A DNA stretch of 64,000 bases from Palleronia pontilimi. Its GTDB lineage: Bacteria > Pseudomonadota > Alphaproteobacteria > Rhodobacterales > Rhodobacteraceae. The notes below the pieces were generated by a model. That model was given only the letters and a program-made list of their open reading frames with translations, was not told the origin of the DNA and did no database searches. Positions 8,484 to 18,502 of this stretch are shown one piece after another; within the stretch, counting starts at the first letter, position 1; each line of letters opens with the position of its first letter. The translations under genes were made by a program, and so were the position numbers. The stretch lies in the NCBI RefSeq assembly GCF_016412875.1, contig NZ_JAEKPD010000002.1, forward strand, positions 124,001 to 188,000, written 5' to 3'.

Positions 8484-8791
8484 CGGTTCGGGTTCCCTCA
8501 GGTGCAAGCAGACGCAACGGTTTGCGTTGCGAGTCTTATGGAGGGGGAAGGCGGCGGCATTGAGACGGGGATTCGGTCAAAATCGCGAGGAACGGTCACA
8601 ATTAGAGTGAATTGTGGCCGCATCCGCCTTTGCAGAAAGCCTGTTAACCAAGGGGACTCGCACGGGATGGCGCGGCGGGAATGTGGCACGATCGGCACCA
8701 CTTCGCGTCAAGCGGCCCGCGGCGGGACGCAAAACGCCCCGCCGGGCGATCTGCGCGGCGGGGCGTTCGGATGGGTGTGCAGCTGCGCGTG
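8484..8791. other. Intergenic region between the two pseudopilin modules
   Basis: This 308-bp gap should hold the promoter of module A (minus strand) and the terminator of module B. I see no gene. A TTAACCA (8644-8650) resembles a CtrA half-site, and GANTC sites are at about 8570 and 8655, but none of these is convincing on its own. A strong hairpin at 8733-8767 is listed separately. Confidence 0.5.
8733..8767 (-). terminator. Rho-independent-type terminator of module B
   Basis: An 11-bp perfect stem, AACGCCCCGCC (8733-8743) with GGCGGGGCGTT (8757-8767), encloses a 13-nt loop. Read on the minus strand, the stem is followed by a TTTT run. It lies about 25-60 bp past the stop of the last gene of module B and so should end that operon before module A begins. 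Confidence 0.75.
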
Positions 8792-9361
8792 TCAGCTTGT
8801 TTCGGTCATGTCCTTGTGGCCGAGCTCGGGCACGAAGCGCAGGCGCGTGACCAGGAAGTTCGTCAGCGTCTGGTCGCCCACGCCGAAGATGAAGGGCGCC
8901 TTGTGGTCGACGGCCGTCTCGACCACGATCAGCTGCGAGCCGCCGAAAGCCTGGGGCAGGCGGTCGGTGATCTCGTTCAAGCTGTCGGGGGTCAGCGCCT
9001 TGCCGCCGCCCCGCACTTCGGACCATTTCAGCTCGAACGCGTCGTCGCCGCTGTCATAGGCCACGACCGAGATCCGCATCCGCGGATCGCCATCGGCGCG
9101 GACCAGGAATTTCAGGACGTCGTGCATCCCGTCGATGTAGTCGTCGTCGACCAGCTCGGTCTCGCGCGACAGCAGGTCGCCCATCGTGTGCGCGGCCTTG
9201 ATGTTCACGTTGTACTGCCGCAGCCCGTCGAAATACGAGAACATCGCCAGCAGCGCCCAGGCCAGGGTCGGCAGGGTCAGGACCGATTCGATCGACAATC
9301 CGCCGTGTTCGCGGCGACGGAAGCGCGCGAGCAGGGCTTTCAGTTTGAATGCAGTCATCAT
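8792..9361 (-). CDS. TadE/TadF-like pseudopilin (module B, third gene)
   Basis: 189 residues. The N-terminus has HG|GLSIESVLTLPTLAW, the prepilin-type Gly and Glu+5 signature, after a basic leader (KLKALLARFRRRE). It is the paralogue of 5736-6293: both keep SIE..L.LPTL, a GLRQ/GYRQ element and the LSR stretch. The rest is a periplasmic domain of unknown fold. Two adjacent ATGs (9361, 9358) could start it; GGGGA upstream fits either. It is the last gene of module B and is followed by a strong terminator hairpin. Confidence 0.8.
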   Translation of the reverse strand: MMTAFKLKALLARFRRREHGGLSIESVLTLPTLAWALLAMFSYFDGLRQYNVNIKAAHTMGDLLSRETELVDDDYIDGMHDVLKFLVRADGDPRMRISVVAYDSGDDAFELKWSEVRGGGKALTPDSLNEITDRLPQAFGGSQLIVVETAVDHKAPFIFGVGDQTLTNFLVTRLRFVPELGHKDMTETS

Positions 9362-9370
9362 CGGTGTCCC

Positions 9371-9916
9371 CTATCTGGGTTCGTTGACAAAGGCCGAAGT
9401 CGCGACCGCGGCGTAGTCGCCGTTGCCGTCCTTGACCATGGCCGCGCCCAGCCCGGCGGTCGGGAAGATTGGACGGGCCTTGACGCAGGCCCGCACGAGC
9501 ACGAGCTCGGATTGGGCGGCGGGATTGTAGTGCTTGGGCGGCTTCACCTCTTCCGAGCGATCCCGGCAGATGGCCGCTTCCTGCAACACGTCCCACTTGT
9601 CCTTGGCGACAGCGCGCATTTCCACCGACAGGGCGTTTTCGCAATCGGGGATCAGCAGCGCCTGGTCGCAGATCATCTTCTTGATCTGGGCGTGGTCGGG
9701 CGGCGTGTCGGGGCTGAGCCGCACCGCGCGGATGGCGACGTCGACGCCGCGTTCCAGCATGGCGTGGCGCAGGTTCAGCAGGCCCGCCTCGGCGCCCATG
9801 AGCATCATCATCACCATGGGGGTGAACAGGATCACGAACTCGATCGTGGCTGCCCCGTCATCGTTCCGGCGAAACCGGACGACGCGGGAGGCGGCTTTGC
9901 GCAGAAGGCGGCTCAT
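9371..9916 (-). CDS. TadE-like pseudopilin (module B, second gene)
   Basis: 181 residues. DDG|AATIEFVILFTPMVMMM gives the prepilin-type Gly and Glu+5 motif and hydrophobic helix. The periplasmic part carries Cys residues (KKMICDQ, IPDCENA, AAICRDR, RACVKAR) in an order similar to its paralogue at 6298-6825. Both end in FVNEPR. The start overlaps the upstream TadG-like stop by four bases, the same coupling as in module A. Its role is probably assembly or tip composition of a Tad-type fibre or a secretion structure. Confidence 0.82.
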   Translation of the reverse strand: MSRLLRKAASRVVRFRRNDDGAATIEFVILFTPMVMMMLMGAEAGLLNLRHAMLERGVDVAIRAVRLSPDTPPDHAQIKKMICDQALLIPDCENALSVEMRAVAKDKWDVLQEAAICRDRSEEVKPPKHYNPAAQSELVLVRACVKARPIFPTAGLGAAMVKDGNGDYAAVATSAFVNEPR

Positions 9917-11565
9917 TGGGTCAACCTCAGCTTGGTGATGGAGGTGGCGATTGAGACGAACTTGTCCTCCAGGTCATCGCCGACGACGTTCACGAAGGTG
10001 TTCGCATTGCTCGCGCAGCGGCCCATGATGTCCTTGGCGTGGTCGTTGATCTCGAACCCGATCGTGTAGACCGCGACGCCCGCGTCGCGCAGACCGTTGC
10101 AGGTCTGCAGCAGCCGGTCGTCCTTTTCGGGACCCGAGACATTGGCCCAGATCTCGTTGAGGAAGGCGTCGCCATCGGCGGTATTCTCGGTCGCGTCGGC
10201 GATGTAGGCATAGGCGTAGTGTCGCGGGTTCATCTCGGCCCAGAGCTCGGACCAGCTCAGGCGGACCGGGTCCAACGTGGTGTTGAAGATGGATGCCAGG
10301 AAGGGCGGCAACGGTGCGCTCGAAAACTGGTCGGGCCAGGTCACGCCCATGTAGGTGCCGCCCTTGATCCAGAACTGCTCGTTCTGGAAGCCGTCGCCGT
10401 CCTGGTCGCCGACTTCCTTGATCCGGGCGGCGTAGAAATCCAGCGACTGGTCCGCGAAGATGCGCCAGACCGGGGATTCGCCGGACATGTATTCGGGGCG
10501 GATGCGCTTCTGGTCGGTGTTGATGCCGTCGGTGAGCAGCACGATCACCTTCTGCGAGTTGCCGGTCCCGTAATCCAGGGGGCGGTTCGCCATGTTCGGC
10601 GCGACCTCGCCCGCGGCGGCCAGCGCGGCGGTGACCGGGCGGCTGGCGGGATCGAGGAAGCCGGCGGCCCATTTCAGACCGATCTCGGACGAGGTGTTGC
10701 CATGCGCGCTGAGCGCGTCGAGCTGGGTCTTGATGACATCGGGATTGCTTTGGTGCAGCTTGATCTGCTGGTTGGCGCCGGTGCGGCACACGTTCACCAC
10801 CGGATCTTCGCTGCTGTACCACTGGTCGAAATGCGCGGCCTGGTCATACTGGCCCCCCGCCGACAGGCTGAGCGTGCCGTAATCGCCGCTCGAGAATTCC
10901 GCGCAGTGGCTGTAATCGTGGACCTGCGGCACGTTGAGCGCCGTCAGGATGGATTTGCCCGCGTTCACCTGCGTGTTGTAGGGCACCAGCGTGATCGTGA
11001 TGCTGTCGTTTTCGCTCTGCGCGAAAACGATGTCGACGAACCGCTTGGCGGCGCCTTTCATGTCGTCCAGCTTCGTCGGGATGCCCGGGACGCTGGACGG
11101 GTTGTTCATCGAATTCGACACGTCGAGCACCAGCGCGATTTCCAGGTCGCCCTGGCCTTCGGCTGCCGTGGCCGACGCGCGGGGCGTCATCTGCGTGACG
11201 CCGGTCATGTTCATGAACATGGTGCGCATGGGGTTGGATGTCTGCACCGATACCGAGCGGGTCAGAAGGCCGTTCTGGACCTGGATGGCGTCGAGCTTGT
11301 CGGCCAGACCCGCCTTCTCGAAATAGCTGCGCACGACTCCTTCGGGATCGCCAGACTGTTCCATGTCCGCCGCGGCCAGGACGGCCCGGTCGGTCAGGCT
11401 TTGAAGCCGCGTGCGGTTGTTCTCGAACACCATGATGTCGACCGACAGACCGCCGATCATGATCATGCAAATGAAGAAGAACAATGCCATGATCGTGAGT
11501 GAGCCGTCCTGGTCCCTGCGGAAGCGGGACAGCGAAGGAAGTATCTTGGCAAGCGAGCGTTCCAT
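9913..11565 (-). CDS. TadG-like protein with von Willebrand factor A domain (module B, first gene)
   Basis: 550 residues from ATG 11565, which has a good GAGGA Shine-Dalgarno five bases upstream; a TTG at 11607 would add 14 residues. DQDGSLTIMALFFFICMIMI is the Tad-domain membrane segment. The vWA MIDAS motif is VLDVSNSMNN near residue 145, followed later by VIVLLTDGINTDQ. The overall order matches the module A TadG-like protein, and both end in ITKLRLTQ/INQLRLVQ. The protein is likely anchored in the inner membrane with the vWA domain outside the cytoplasm. Confidence 0.85.
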   Translation of the reverse strand: MERSLAKILPSLSRFRRDQDGSLTIMALFFFICMIMIGGLSVDIMVFENNRTRLQSLTDRAVLAAADMEQSGDPEGVVRSYFEKAGLADKLDAIQVQNGLLTRSVSVQTSNPMRTMFMNMTGVTQMTPRASATAAEGQGDLEIALVLDVSNSMNNPSSVPGIPTKLDDMKGAAKRFVDIVFAQSENDSITITLVPYNTQVNAGKSILTALNVPQVHDYSHCAEFSSGDYGTLSLSAGGQYDQAAHFDQWYSSEDPVVNVCRTGANQQIKLHQSNPDVIKTQLDALSAHGNTSSEIGLKWAAGFLDPASRPVTAALAAAGEVAPNMANRPLDYGTGNSQKVIVLLTDGINTDQKRIRPEYMSGESPVWRIFADQSLDFYAARIKEVGDQDGDGFQNEQFWIKGGTYMGVTWPDQFSSAPLPPFLASIFNTTLDPVRLSWSELWAEMNPRHYAYAYIADATENTADGDAFLNEIWANVSGPEKDDRLLQTCNGLRDAGVAVYTIGFEINDHAKDIMGRCASNANTFVNVVGDDLEDKFVSIATSITKLRLTQ

Positions 11566-12020
11566 GTGGATCCTCGATGTCTGTAGGCCCCTCGGATGGA
11601 CGGACAAAGTCCTGAGGGATTTGGTTCAATTTGATTGCTTCTGCTTCAATTGGGGCAGGATTGGGGCACGACCCGGATCGGATTTTGTCATTGAAGCGGG
11701 CTTGGCGACATCGGGTGAAGCGGCTTGCGATTGGCCCGTCGAACGCAACAATAAGGGGCGAAAAATGACGCCCGAGCGCGGGTAAGCCATTTGAATTGTG
11801 GTAAATATTGGGGAATTGACGTTAACGACGGGATATGGTGCCCCACCCCGAATCGGGTGAACGCCCTCTTGGCGGCAGGGCGGCGCACACGTCTGGCTGG
11901 ACCGGCTCGAAACCGGCGTGGGTCCGATGGACGAGGAAAACACGACCTGCATCAGGCCGCTTGCGGATCGCGGACGGTCGGCACAGTCTGCGCGGGAACA
12001 AGACGACGGAAGGAAGTCAC
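11566..12020. other. Intergenic region, no gene seen
   Basis: This 455-bp stretch is AT-richer than its surroundings near 11620-11830 and lies between two divergent transcription units, so it probably holds promoters for module B and for the lipoprotein gene. Short frames here have no start signal or recognisable protein. A TTGACG at 11816-11821 resembles a -35 element, but I see no well-placed -10. Confidence 0.5.
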
Positions 12021-12443
12021 ATGAAGCCATTTCTGACGGGCGCGCTGGGCGCGCTGGCGCTGGCGGGATGCATGCAACAGCCGATGCCCGAGATCGATCC
12101 GCAGGAGGCGGCCAATGCGACGGCCAACCCGCCCGAGCTATCGGCGGTCCTGGCCCAGCTCGAGCCCGCCGAGGGCAAGCCGCTGGGCGAAGGCCTGACC
12201 CTGCGCGATGCGCGCGGCGAGGGGGGACGCCTGGTCTTGGACATGGCGCTGGACAGCGACGCGGCCATCGCGACGCCGCAGACGCGGGCGGAATTCATCG
12301 CCGGGTTCGAAGACAGCTTCGGCCAGCAGCTTTGCGCCGTGCCTGCCCTGCGCGCCTTCATCCAGACGCGGGGCGGTGTGACGGCGACGGTGGCCGCCCC
12401 CGACGGCACACCCGTCGCGTCGCGCAGCATCGACGCCTGCTAG
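12021..12443 (+). CDS. Small putative lipoprotein, unknown function
   Basis: 140 residues from ATG 12021, with GGAAGGAAG upstream. MKPFLTGALGALALAGC is a lipoprotein signal with lipobox LAGC. The mature part has three Cys in total, including one near residue 112 (QQLCAVP) and the C-terminal Cys, which might pair. A central segment (RLVLDMALDSDAAIAT) looks like a small alpha/beta domain, but I recognise no family. It is followed by a GC hairpin. Confidence 0.75.
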   Translation: MKPFLTGALGALALAGCMQQPMPEIDPQEAANATANPPELSAVLAQLEPAEGKPLGEGLTLRDARGEGGRLVLDMALDSDAAIATPQTRAEFIAGFEDSFGQQLCAVPALRAFIQTRGGVTATVAAPDGTPVASRSIDAC

Positions 12444-12457
12444 CGGTCCGTTGGGGT

Positions 12458-12480
12458 GCCCGGCCCGCGCCGGGCCGGGC
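12458..12480 (+). terminator. GC-rich hairpin after the lipoprotein gene
   Basis: GCCCGGCCC (12458-12466) and GGGCCGGGC (12472-12480) form a perfect 9-bp stem with a 5-nt loop, 15 bp after the stop codon. No T-run follows, so it is a probable but not typical terminator. Confidence 0.5.
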
Positions 12481-12590
12481 GTGGCCGCACGGACTGTGCC
12501 GACGCGGCCATCTGGCAGGACGGCAGGATGAGCTTCGGTCTCGGCTGAGGCCTGGCGCGGTGTAGTGGCAGCGGCACGGAGATCTTTCCG

Positions 12591-12633
12591 GACCAGTGAT
12601 GACAGGAATGCGGCACCTTGGTCATCACTGGTC
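12591..12633. repeat. Perfect 13-bp inverted repeat upstream of dnaG
   Basis: GACCAGTGATGAC (12591-12603) and GTCATCACTGGTC (12621-12633) are exact reverse complements separated by 17 nt. The right arm ends 78 bp before the dnaG start. It could be an operator for a dimeric regulator or an RNA hairpin in the dnaG leader. No T-run follows on either side, so a simple terminator is less likely. Confidence 0.7.
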
Positions 12634-12711
12634 TGAAAATACCTGAAAGAGGGCCCTTACCGGCGCGCGCGCCCTCTCGACTCTGGGCGCGCGCGGACCG
12701 ATATTGAAGCG

Positions 12712-14655
12712 ATGAGCTTGCCCCCCGGATTTCTGGACGAATTGCGCGGCCGACTGAGCCTGTCCCAGGTGGTCGGTCGCAAGGTCATGTGGGATAGCCG
12801 TAAGTCCAACCAGGGCAAGGGCGACATGTGGGCGCCGTGTCCGTTCCACCAGGAAAAGACCGCCAGCTTCCACGTGGATGACCGCAAGGGGTTCTACTAT
12901 TGCTTCGGCTGCCACGAGAAGGGCGATGCCATCGGTTTCGTGATGGCGACCGAGAACCTGTCCTTCATCGAGGCGGTGAAGCTCTTGGCGGACGAGGCCG
13001 GGATGCAGATGCCCGACCGCGATCCGCGCGCGGCCGAGCGGGCCGAAATGCGCGATACGCTGGTCGACGTGATGGAGGCGGCGCAGCGCTTCTACCAGAT
13101 GCAGCTGGCGGGGGGCGGCGGTGCCGCGGCGCGGCGCTATCTCGAAGGCCGCGGCCTGGACCGCGCCGCGCAGGAGCGGTGGGGTCTTGGCTTCGCGCCC
13201 GAGGCCTGGGAGGCGCTGCGCGAGCACCTGGTCGGCAAGGGCATCGCGGTCGAAAAGCTGGTGGAAGCCGGGCTGGCGAAGACATCGCAGAAGGGCAAGG
13301 CGCCCTACGATACCTTCCGCAACCGCATCATGTATCCCATCCGGGACGCGCGCGGGCGCTGCATCGCCTTCGGGGGCCGCGCCATGGACCCCGACGACAA
13401 CGCGAAATACCTGAACTCGCCCGAGACGCCGCTGTTCGACAAGGGCCGCACGCTTTACAACATCGGGCCCGCGCGCGCCGCGGCGGGCAAGGCGCAGCTG
13501 ATCGTGGCCGAAGGCTACATGGACGTGATCGCGCTGGCCGAGGCGGGCTTCGCCGCCACCGTCGCCCCGCTCGGCACGGCCATCACCGAGGACCAGTTGC
13601 GCCTGATGTGGCGGATCAGCCCCGAGCCGATCATCGCGCTGGACGGCGATGCGGCGGGCCAGCGCGCGGCGCTCCGGGCGCTGGACCTGGCGCTGCCCTT
13701 GATCGAGGCGGGGCAGAGCCTTCGGTTCTGCCTGATGCCGAAGGGCAAGGATCCCGACGACGTGCTGAAGGATGGCGGCGCGCCCGCGATGCAGAAGCTG
13801 CTCGACGCCGCGCAGCCCATGGTGGACCTGCTGTGGAAATCCGAAACCGAGGGCCGCGACCTGGCGACGCCCGAAGCGCGCGCGGCCTTGGACAAGTCCC
13901 TGCGCCAGCGGCTGGGCCGCATCGCCGATCCGTCGCTGAAGCGGCATTACGGCGACGCCATCAAGGAACGGCGTTGGCAGCTTTTCAATCCCCGCAAGCC
14001 CAGAAGCACCTGGCAGCCGGGCAGGGGTCGTGTCGCGCCGCAGATCCCGGCCACGACGACGCGCGCGTCGGTCCTGGTCGCGGGCGGCGAGGCGGTCGAG
14101 CAGGGATTGCGCGAACAGGTCGTGTTGGCGATCCTGCTGCGGTTCGGCGGATTGGTCGCCCGGGTCGAGGATGCGCTGGGGTCGGTCGACTTTCGCGGCG
14201 ACGGCCACGCGGGGCTGCTTCGTGCCATCCTGAGCGCCGACGGGCTGCCGGTCGACGAGCGCGATGTTGCGATTGCCCGGGACGCACCGTCCGGTGCCCT
14301 TGAAAAGCTGCAATCCGCGGGCCATCTGCGCGTAGTACCGGCGCTGAAGGTCAACGATCCCGACCTGGCGGCCGTGTGCCTGGGCGAAGAGCTGGCCAAG
14401 ATGCTGGCAGCGCAAGGTGCCGCGCGCGAGATCGCCGAAGCGATGGAGGATTTCGCGCAGGAAACCAGCGAGTCGCTGACGTGGCGGCTGGGCCAGGTGG
14501 CCTTCGCCCGCGACCAGGCGCAGTCGGGTCAGGCCGAAGATACGGCCGAATACGAAGAGGCCCCGAACGGGGTGAAGATGAGTCGGGCCGAGCGCAATGC
14601 GCTGGACGGGCTTTTGGACAAGATCGGGCTATCTGGTCACTCGAAAAAGAAGTGA
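12712..14655 (+). CDS. dnaG: DNA primase
   Basis: 647 residues, the normal DnaG length. The N-terminal zinc-binding domain has CPFHQEKTASFHV and YYCFGCHEKGDAIGF (Cys-His-Cys-Cys). The catalytic core includes the TOPRIM motif VAEGYMDVIAL near residue 265 and ALDGDAAG near 310. The C-terminal third is the DnaB-helicase-binding region. It makes RNA primers for replication. The gene is the first of a dnaG-rpoD pair, as in the classical macromolecular synthesis operon but without rpsU in view. The start is the ATG that opens MSLPPGFLDELRGR. Confidence 0.97.
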   Translation: MSLPPGFLDELRGRLSLSQVVGRKVMWDSRKSNQGKGDMWAPCPFHQEKTASFHVDDRKGFYYCFGCHEKGDAIGFVMATENLSFIEAVKLLADEAGMQMPDRDPRAAERAEMRDTLVDVMEAAQRFYQMQLAGGGGAAARRYLEGRGLDRAAQERWGLGFAPEAWEALREHLVGKGIAVEKLVEAGLAKTSQKGKAPYDTFRNRIMYPIRDARGRCIAFGGRAMDPDDNAKYLNSPETPLFDKGRTLYNIGPARAAAGKAQLIVAEGYMDVIALAEAGFAATVAPLGTAITEDQLRLMWRISPEPIIALDGDAAGQRAALRALDLALPLIEAGQSLRFCLMPKGKDPDDVLKDGGAPAMQKLLDAAQPMVDLLWKSETEGRDLATPEARAALDKSLRQRLGRIADPSLKRHYGDAIKERRWQLFNPRKPRSTWQPGRGRVAPQIPATTTRASVLVAGGEAVEQGLREQVVLAILLRFGGLVARVEDALGSVDFRGDGHAGLLRAILSADGLPVDERDVAIARDAPSGALEKLQSAGHLRVVPALKVNDPDLAAVCLGEELAKMLAAQGAAREIAEAMEDFAQETSESLTWRLGQVAFARDQAQSGQAEDTAEYEEAPNGVKMSRAERNALDGLLDKIGLSGHSKKK

Positions 14656-14693
14656 TGGTGCAAAGCTGGGAAGTTGCTGGGTAATTTGGTAAT

Positions 14694-14741
14694 CGAATCA
14701 CGGTAAACATTTCGCGAATCACCCGATTCGGTTGATTCGCG
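14694..14741. promoter_or_regulatory. GANTC cluster and hairpin before rpoD
   Basis: Four GANTC sites, the target of the alphaproteobacterial CcrM methylase, lie within 44 bp: GAATC 14695-14699, GAATC 14716-14720, GATTC 14725-14729 and GATTC 14734-14738. CGAATCAC occurs twice exactly 21 bp apart (14694 and 14715). CGCGAATCA (14713-14721) and TGATTCGCG (14733-14741) form a perfect 9-bp stem with an inner CCG/CGG pairing. The site is in the 148-bp gap before rpoD. A regulatory role is inferred. Confidence 0.6.
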
Positions 14742-14803
14742 GGTAGCCGGATGCGCCGGGGGACGCAGGGTGCATCTGGGCTCAGGGGTTAAGGGAGTGG
14801 CGC

Positions 14804-16795
<1,992 letters not shown>

Positions 16796-16796
16796 G

Positions 16797-17378
16797 TTAA
16801 CGGCGCGCCGTCCGGGCGCGCCTGACCCGCCGCACGATCCGCCGCATCGACCAGGTGACGACGAAGAGCGCTAGTCCGGCCGCGAACAGGATCTGCAGCC
16901 AGACTGGCATTTCCGCGCGCAACTTGCCCAGGAACAGCGAGATGTCCTTGCCCAGCGTGACGGCGATGAGCGCCCAGAGCTGGCAGGTGACGAAAGTGAT
17001 CGCCGCGTAAATCGGGAAGGCGATGCGGGATCCGGCGCCAAGGGCCACCGGTGCCAACGTGCGCGTGCCTGGCACGAAGCGGAAGGCCACCGCCAGTGCC
17101 ACCGGGCGTTTCAGGTATTTCGCGGCGAATTCGGTCGCACGCGGCCCGTCGAGCACGCGGCGGGTACGTGGATGGTGGCGCGAGGATCGCGCGACGGTGA
17201 AGAGCCCCATATCCGACGTCCAGCCGCCAAGCCCGGCGGCGACGATCGTGGCCGTGTAGGGCAGCACGCCCTGATGGGCCAGCACACCCGCGCTGACGGC
17301 GACCGCGTCGCCTTCGATCATGCAACCGAAGGCCACGAAAAGCAGGCCGTATTGGTCCAGAAGGCTCGCGATATCCAT
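16797..17378 (-). CDS. DedA family membrane protein
   Basis: 193 residues from ATG 17378; a GTG at 17387 would add three. The DedA/SNARE-associated pattern is present: GYLLFVAFGCMIEGDAV-like start, a glycine-rich GLGGWTSDMGLFTVARS stretch, and RFVPGTRTLAPVALGAGSR, the conserved F.R..PG.R motif with functional arginines. Several hydrophobic segments and a basic tail (RRIVRRVRRARTARR) fit an inner-membrane protein. DedA proteins are thought to act in lipid or proton-linked transport. The gene is convergent with rpoD, and its 3' end carries a GGCGCGCC repeat near the shared stop region. Confidence 0.85.
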   Translation of the reverse strand: MDIASLLDQYGLLFVAFGCMIEGDAVAVSAGVLAHQGVLPYTATIVAAGLGGWTSDMGLFTVARSSRHHPRTRRVLDGPRATEFAAKYLKRPVALAVAFRFVPGTRTLAPVALGAGSRIAFPIYAAITFVTCQLWALIAVTLGKDISLFLGKLRAEMPVWLQILFAAGLALFVVTWSMRRIVRRVRRARTARR

Positions 17379-17430
17379 CGCGTCCACATTAACCAGCCTG
17401 CCCGCGTGGAAAAGCGGATATCGCCCGGCT

Positions 17431-17634
17431 TCAGTCTTCGAGCAGGAAGGTTACCATAAGGTTGACTTGGTAGTGCTGGATCTGGCCGTTCTCGACCCCG
17501 ACGCGCTGCTCCTTGATCCAAGCGCTGACGACGTTGCGCAGCGTCTTGGACGCGCGGTTCACGCCTTTTTCGACGGCATCTTCGAAACTGACGGATGAGG
17601 TGGATGAGATTTCGGTCACGCGGGCCACGGACAT
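17431..17634 (-). CDS. Dodecin family flavin-binding protein
   Basis: 67 residues, the exact dodecin size. The sequence MSVARVTEISSTSSVSFEDA followed by a single helix and WIKEQRVGVENGQIQHYQV matches the family's beta-alpha-beta-beta fold, including the Trp and the Gln of GQIQHYQV that stack on bound flavin. Dodecins form hollow dodecamers that store and buffer riboflavin or FMN in the cytoplasm. The gene is a short unit upstream of DedA on the same strand, with a GAGGCTCC sequence before its ATG. Confidence 0.92.
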   Translation of the reverse strand: MSVARVTEISSTSSVSFEDAVEKGVNRASKTLRNVVSAWIKEQRVGVENGQIQHYQVNLMVTFLLED

Positions 17635-17717
17635 GGGAGCCTCCTTTGCTGGTGTGTTCCGCCAGCATTGCAGGCCTGCCCGCCGCCCGGGTTGATCTTG
17701 CGCAATCGGTCGGTCGC

Positions 17718-17915
17718 TCAGGTGCGGTTCGCCTGGTTCGGATCCGACGTGGTGCCCGGACCGGTCGTGGGATCGTCGGGGCGGTCCGTCGTGGCGCCGT
17801 CGTTTGCTTCGGGCGGTGTGACATCCGGCGTCTCGGGCGTTTTTTCGGGAAGGCCGGTCTTGTTGGCCTGGTTCGGGTCATTGGTCGTGCCGGGGCCGGT
17901 CGTTGCTTTGGTCAT
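17718..17915 (-). CDS. 65-residue hydrophilic protein with duplicated motif, unknown function
   Basis: From ATG 17915, with a good AGGAG Shine-Dalgarno seven bases upstream (ACACAGGAGCGTTCC). Residues 5-20 (TTGPGTTNDPNQANKT) recur at residues 50-65 (TTGPGTTSDPNQANRT) with two conservative changes. The middle is Pro/Thr/Asp-rich and predicted disordered. The two DNA copies differ at several silent positions, which suggests that the peptide is what is kept. No signal sequence, Cys or aromatic residues. I recognise no family. It could be a small stress-related or surface-linked protein, but this is a guess. Confidence 0.65.
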   Translation of the reverse strand: MTKATTGPGTTNDPNQANKTGLPEKTPETPDVTPPEANDGATTDRPDDPTTGPGTTSDPNQANRT

Positions 17916-17996
17916 GGAACGCTCCTGTGTCATGTGCCACGTCAACGGCTGCGGCGTGTCTTGCGTTCCGGGCGCGTCTTGCCGCAGGGTTCGGGC

Positions 17997-18410
17997 ATGC
18001 AAAGTGACCTCTTCTTGCAGACACGCGGTCCCGGCCTGGTCGAGATCACCAGCCAGGTGGCCGCCGAACTGCCCCGGAAAAGCGGCTTGCTGACGCTTTT
18101 CGTGCGCCATACTTCCTGTTCGCTGCTGATCCAGGAAAACGCCGATCCCGCGGTTCGGCGCGACCTGCTGGCGTGGTTGGGGCACTTCGTGCCCCGCTCG
18201 GATACGGACGAGATGGCGTTTATCACCCATCGCGCCGAGGGGCCCGATGACATGCCCGCCCATATAAAGGCCGCGCATCTGCCTGTCAGCCTTCAGATCC
18301 CGGTGCAGGATGGCCGAATGCGGCTGGGCACCTGGCAGGGGATCTATCTTGTCGAGCATCGGGACGCGCCGCACCGCCGCGAGGTCGCGTTGCATTTCGC
18401 GCCGGATTAG
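17997..18410 (+). CDS. YjbQ family protein (secondary thiamine-phosphate synthase enzyme)
   Basis: 137 residues. The family motif HTSCSLLIQENADPAVRRDL is near residues 38-57, and GTWQGIYLVEHRD near the C-terminus is the conserved end of UPF0047/YjbQ proteins. Members have weak thiamine-phosphate synthase activity; the real role is uncertain. ATG 17997 gives the family's usual N-terminus. An open frame continues upstream to 17595, but that part overlaps the antisense of two small genes and resembles no protein. Single-gene unit. Confidence 0.88.
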   Translation: MQSDLFLQTRGPGLVEITSQVAAELPRKSGLLTLFVRHTSCSLLIQENADPAVRRDLLAWLGHFVPRSDTDEMAFITHRAEGPDDMPAHIKAAHLPVSLQIPVQDGRMRLGTWQGIYLVEHRDAPHRREVALHFAPD

Positions 18411-18502
18411 GTCGCACCAGATGACGGTTGGGTATGGCCGGGGCCCGTTGCCCGGCCATACGTTCAGGGCGTGTGGGATGGTCGCAGGCGTCAGACCGAG
18501 GG

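Noticed and set aside
8644-8650. TTAACCA as a CtrA site controlling the pseudopilin modules
   Set aside because: It is only a half-site; no second TTAA at the right spacing was seen, and such short matches occur by chance.
12625-14415. A 596-codon open frame on the minus strand
   Set aside because: It is antisense to dnaG and resembles no protein.
17595-17996. N-terminal extension of the YjbQ gene
   Set aside because: The extension overlaps the antisense of the dodecin start and of the 65-residue protein, and family members begin where ATG 17997 starts.
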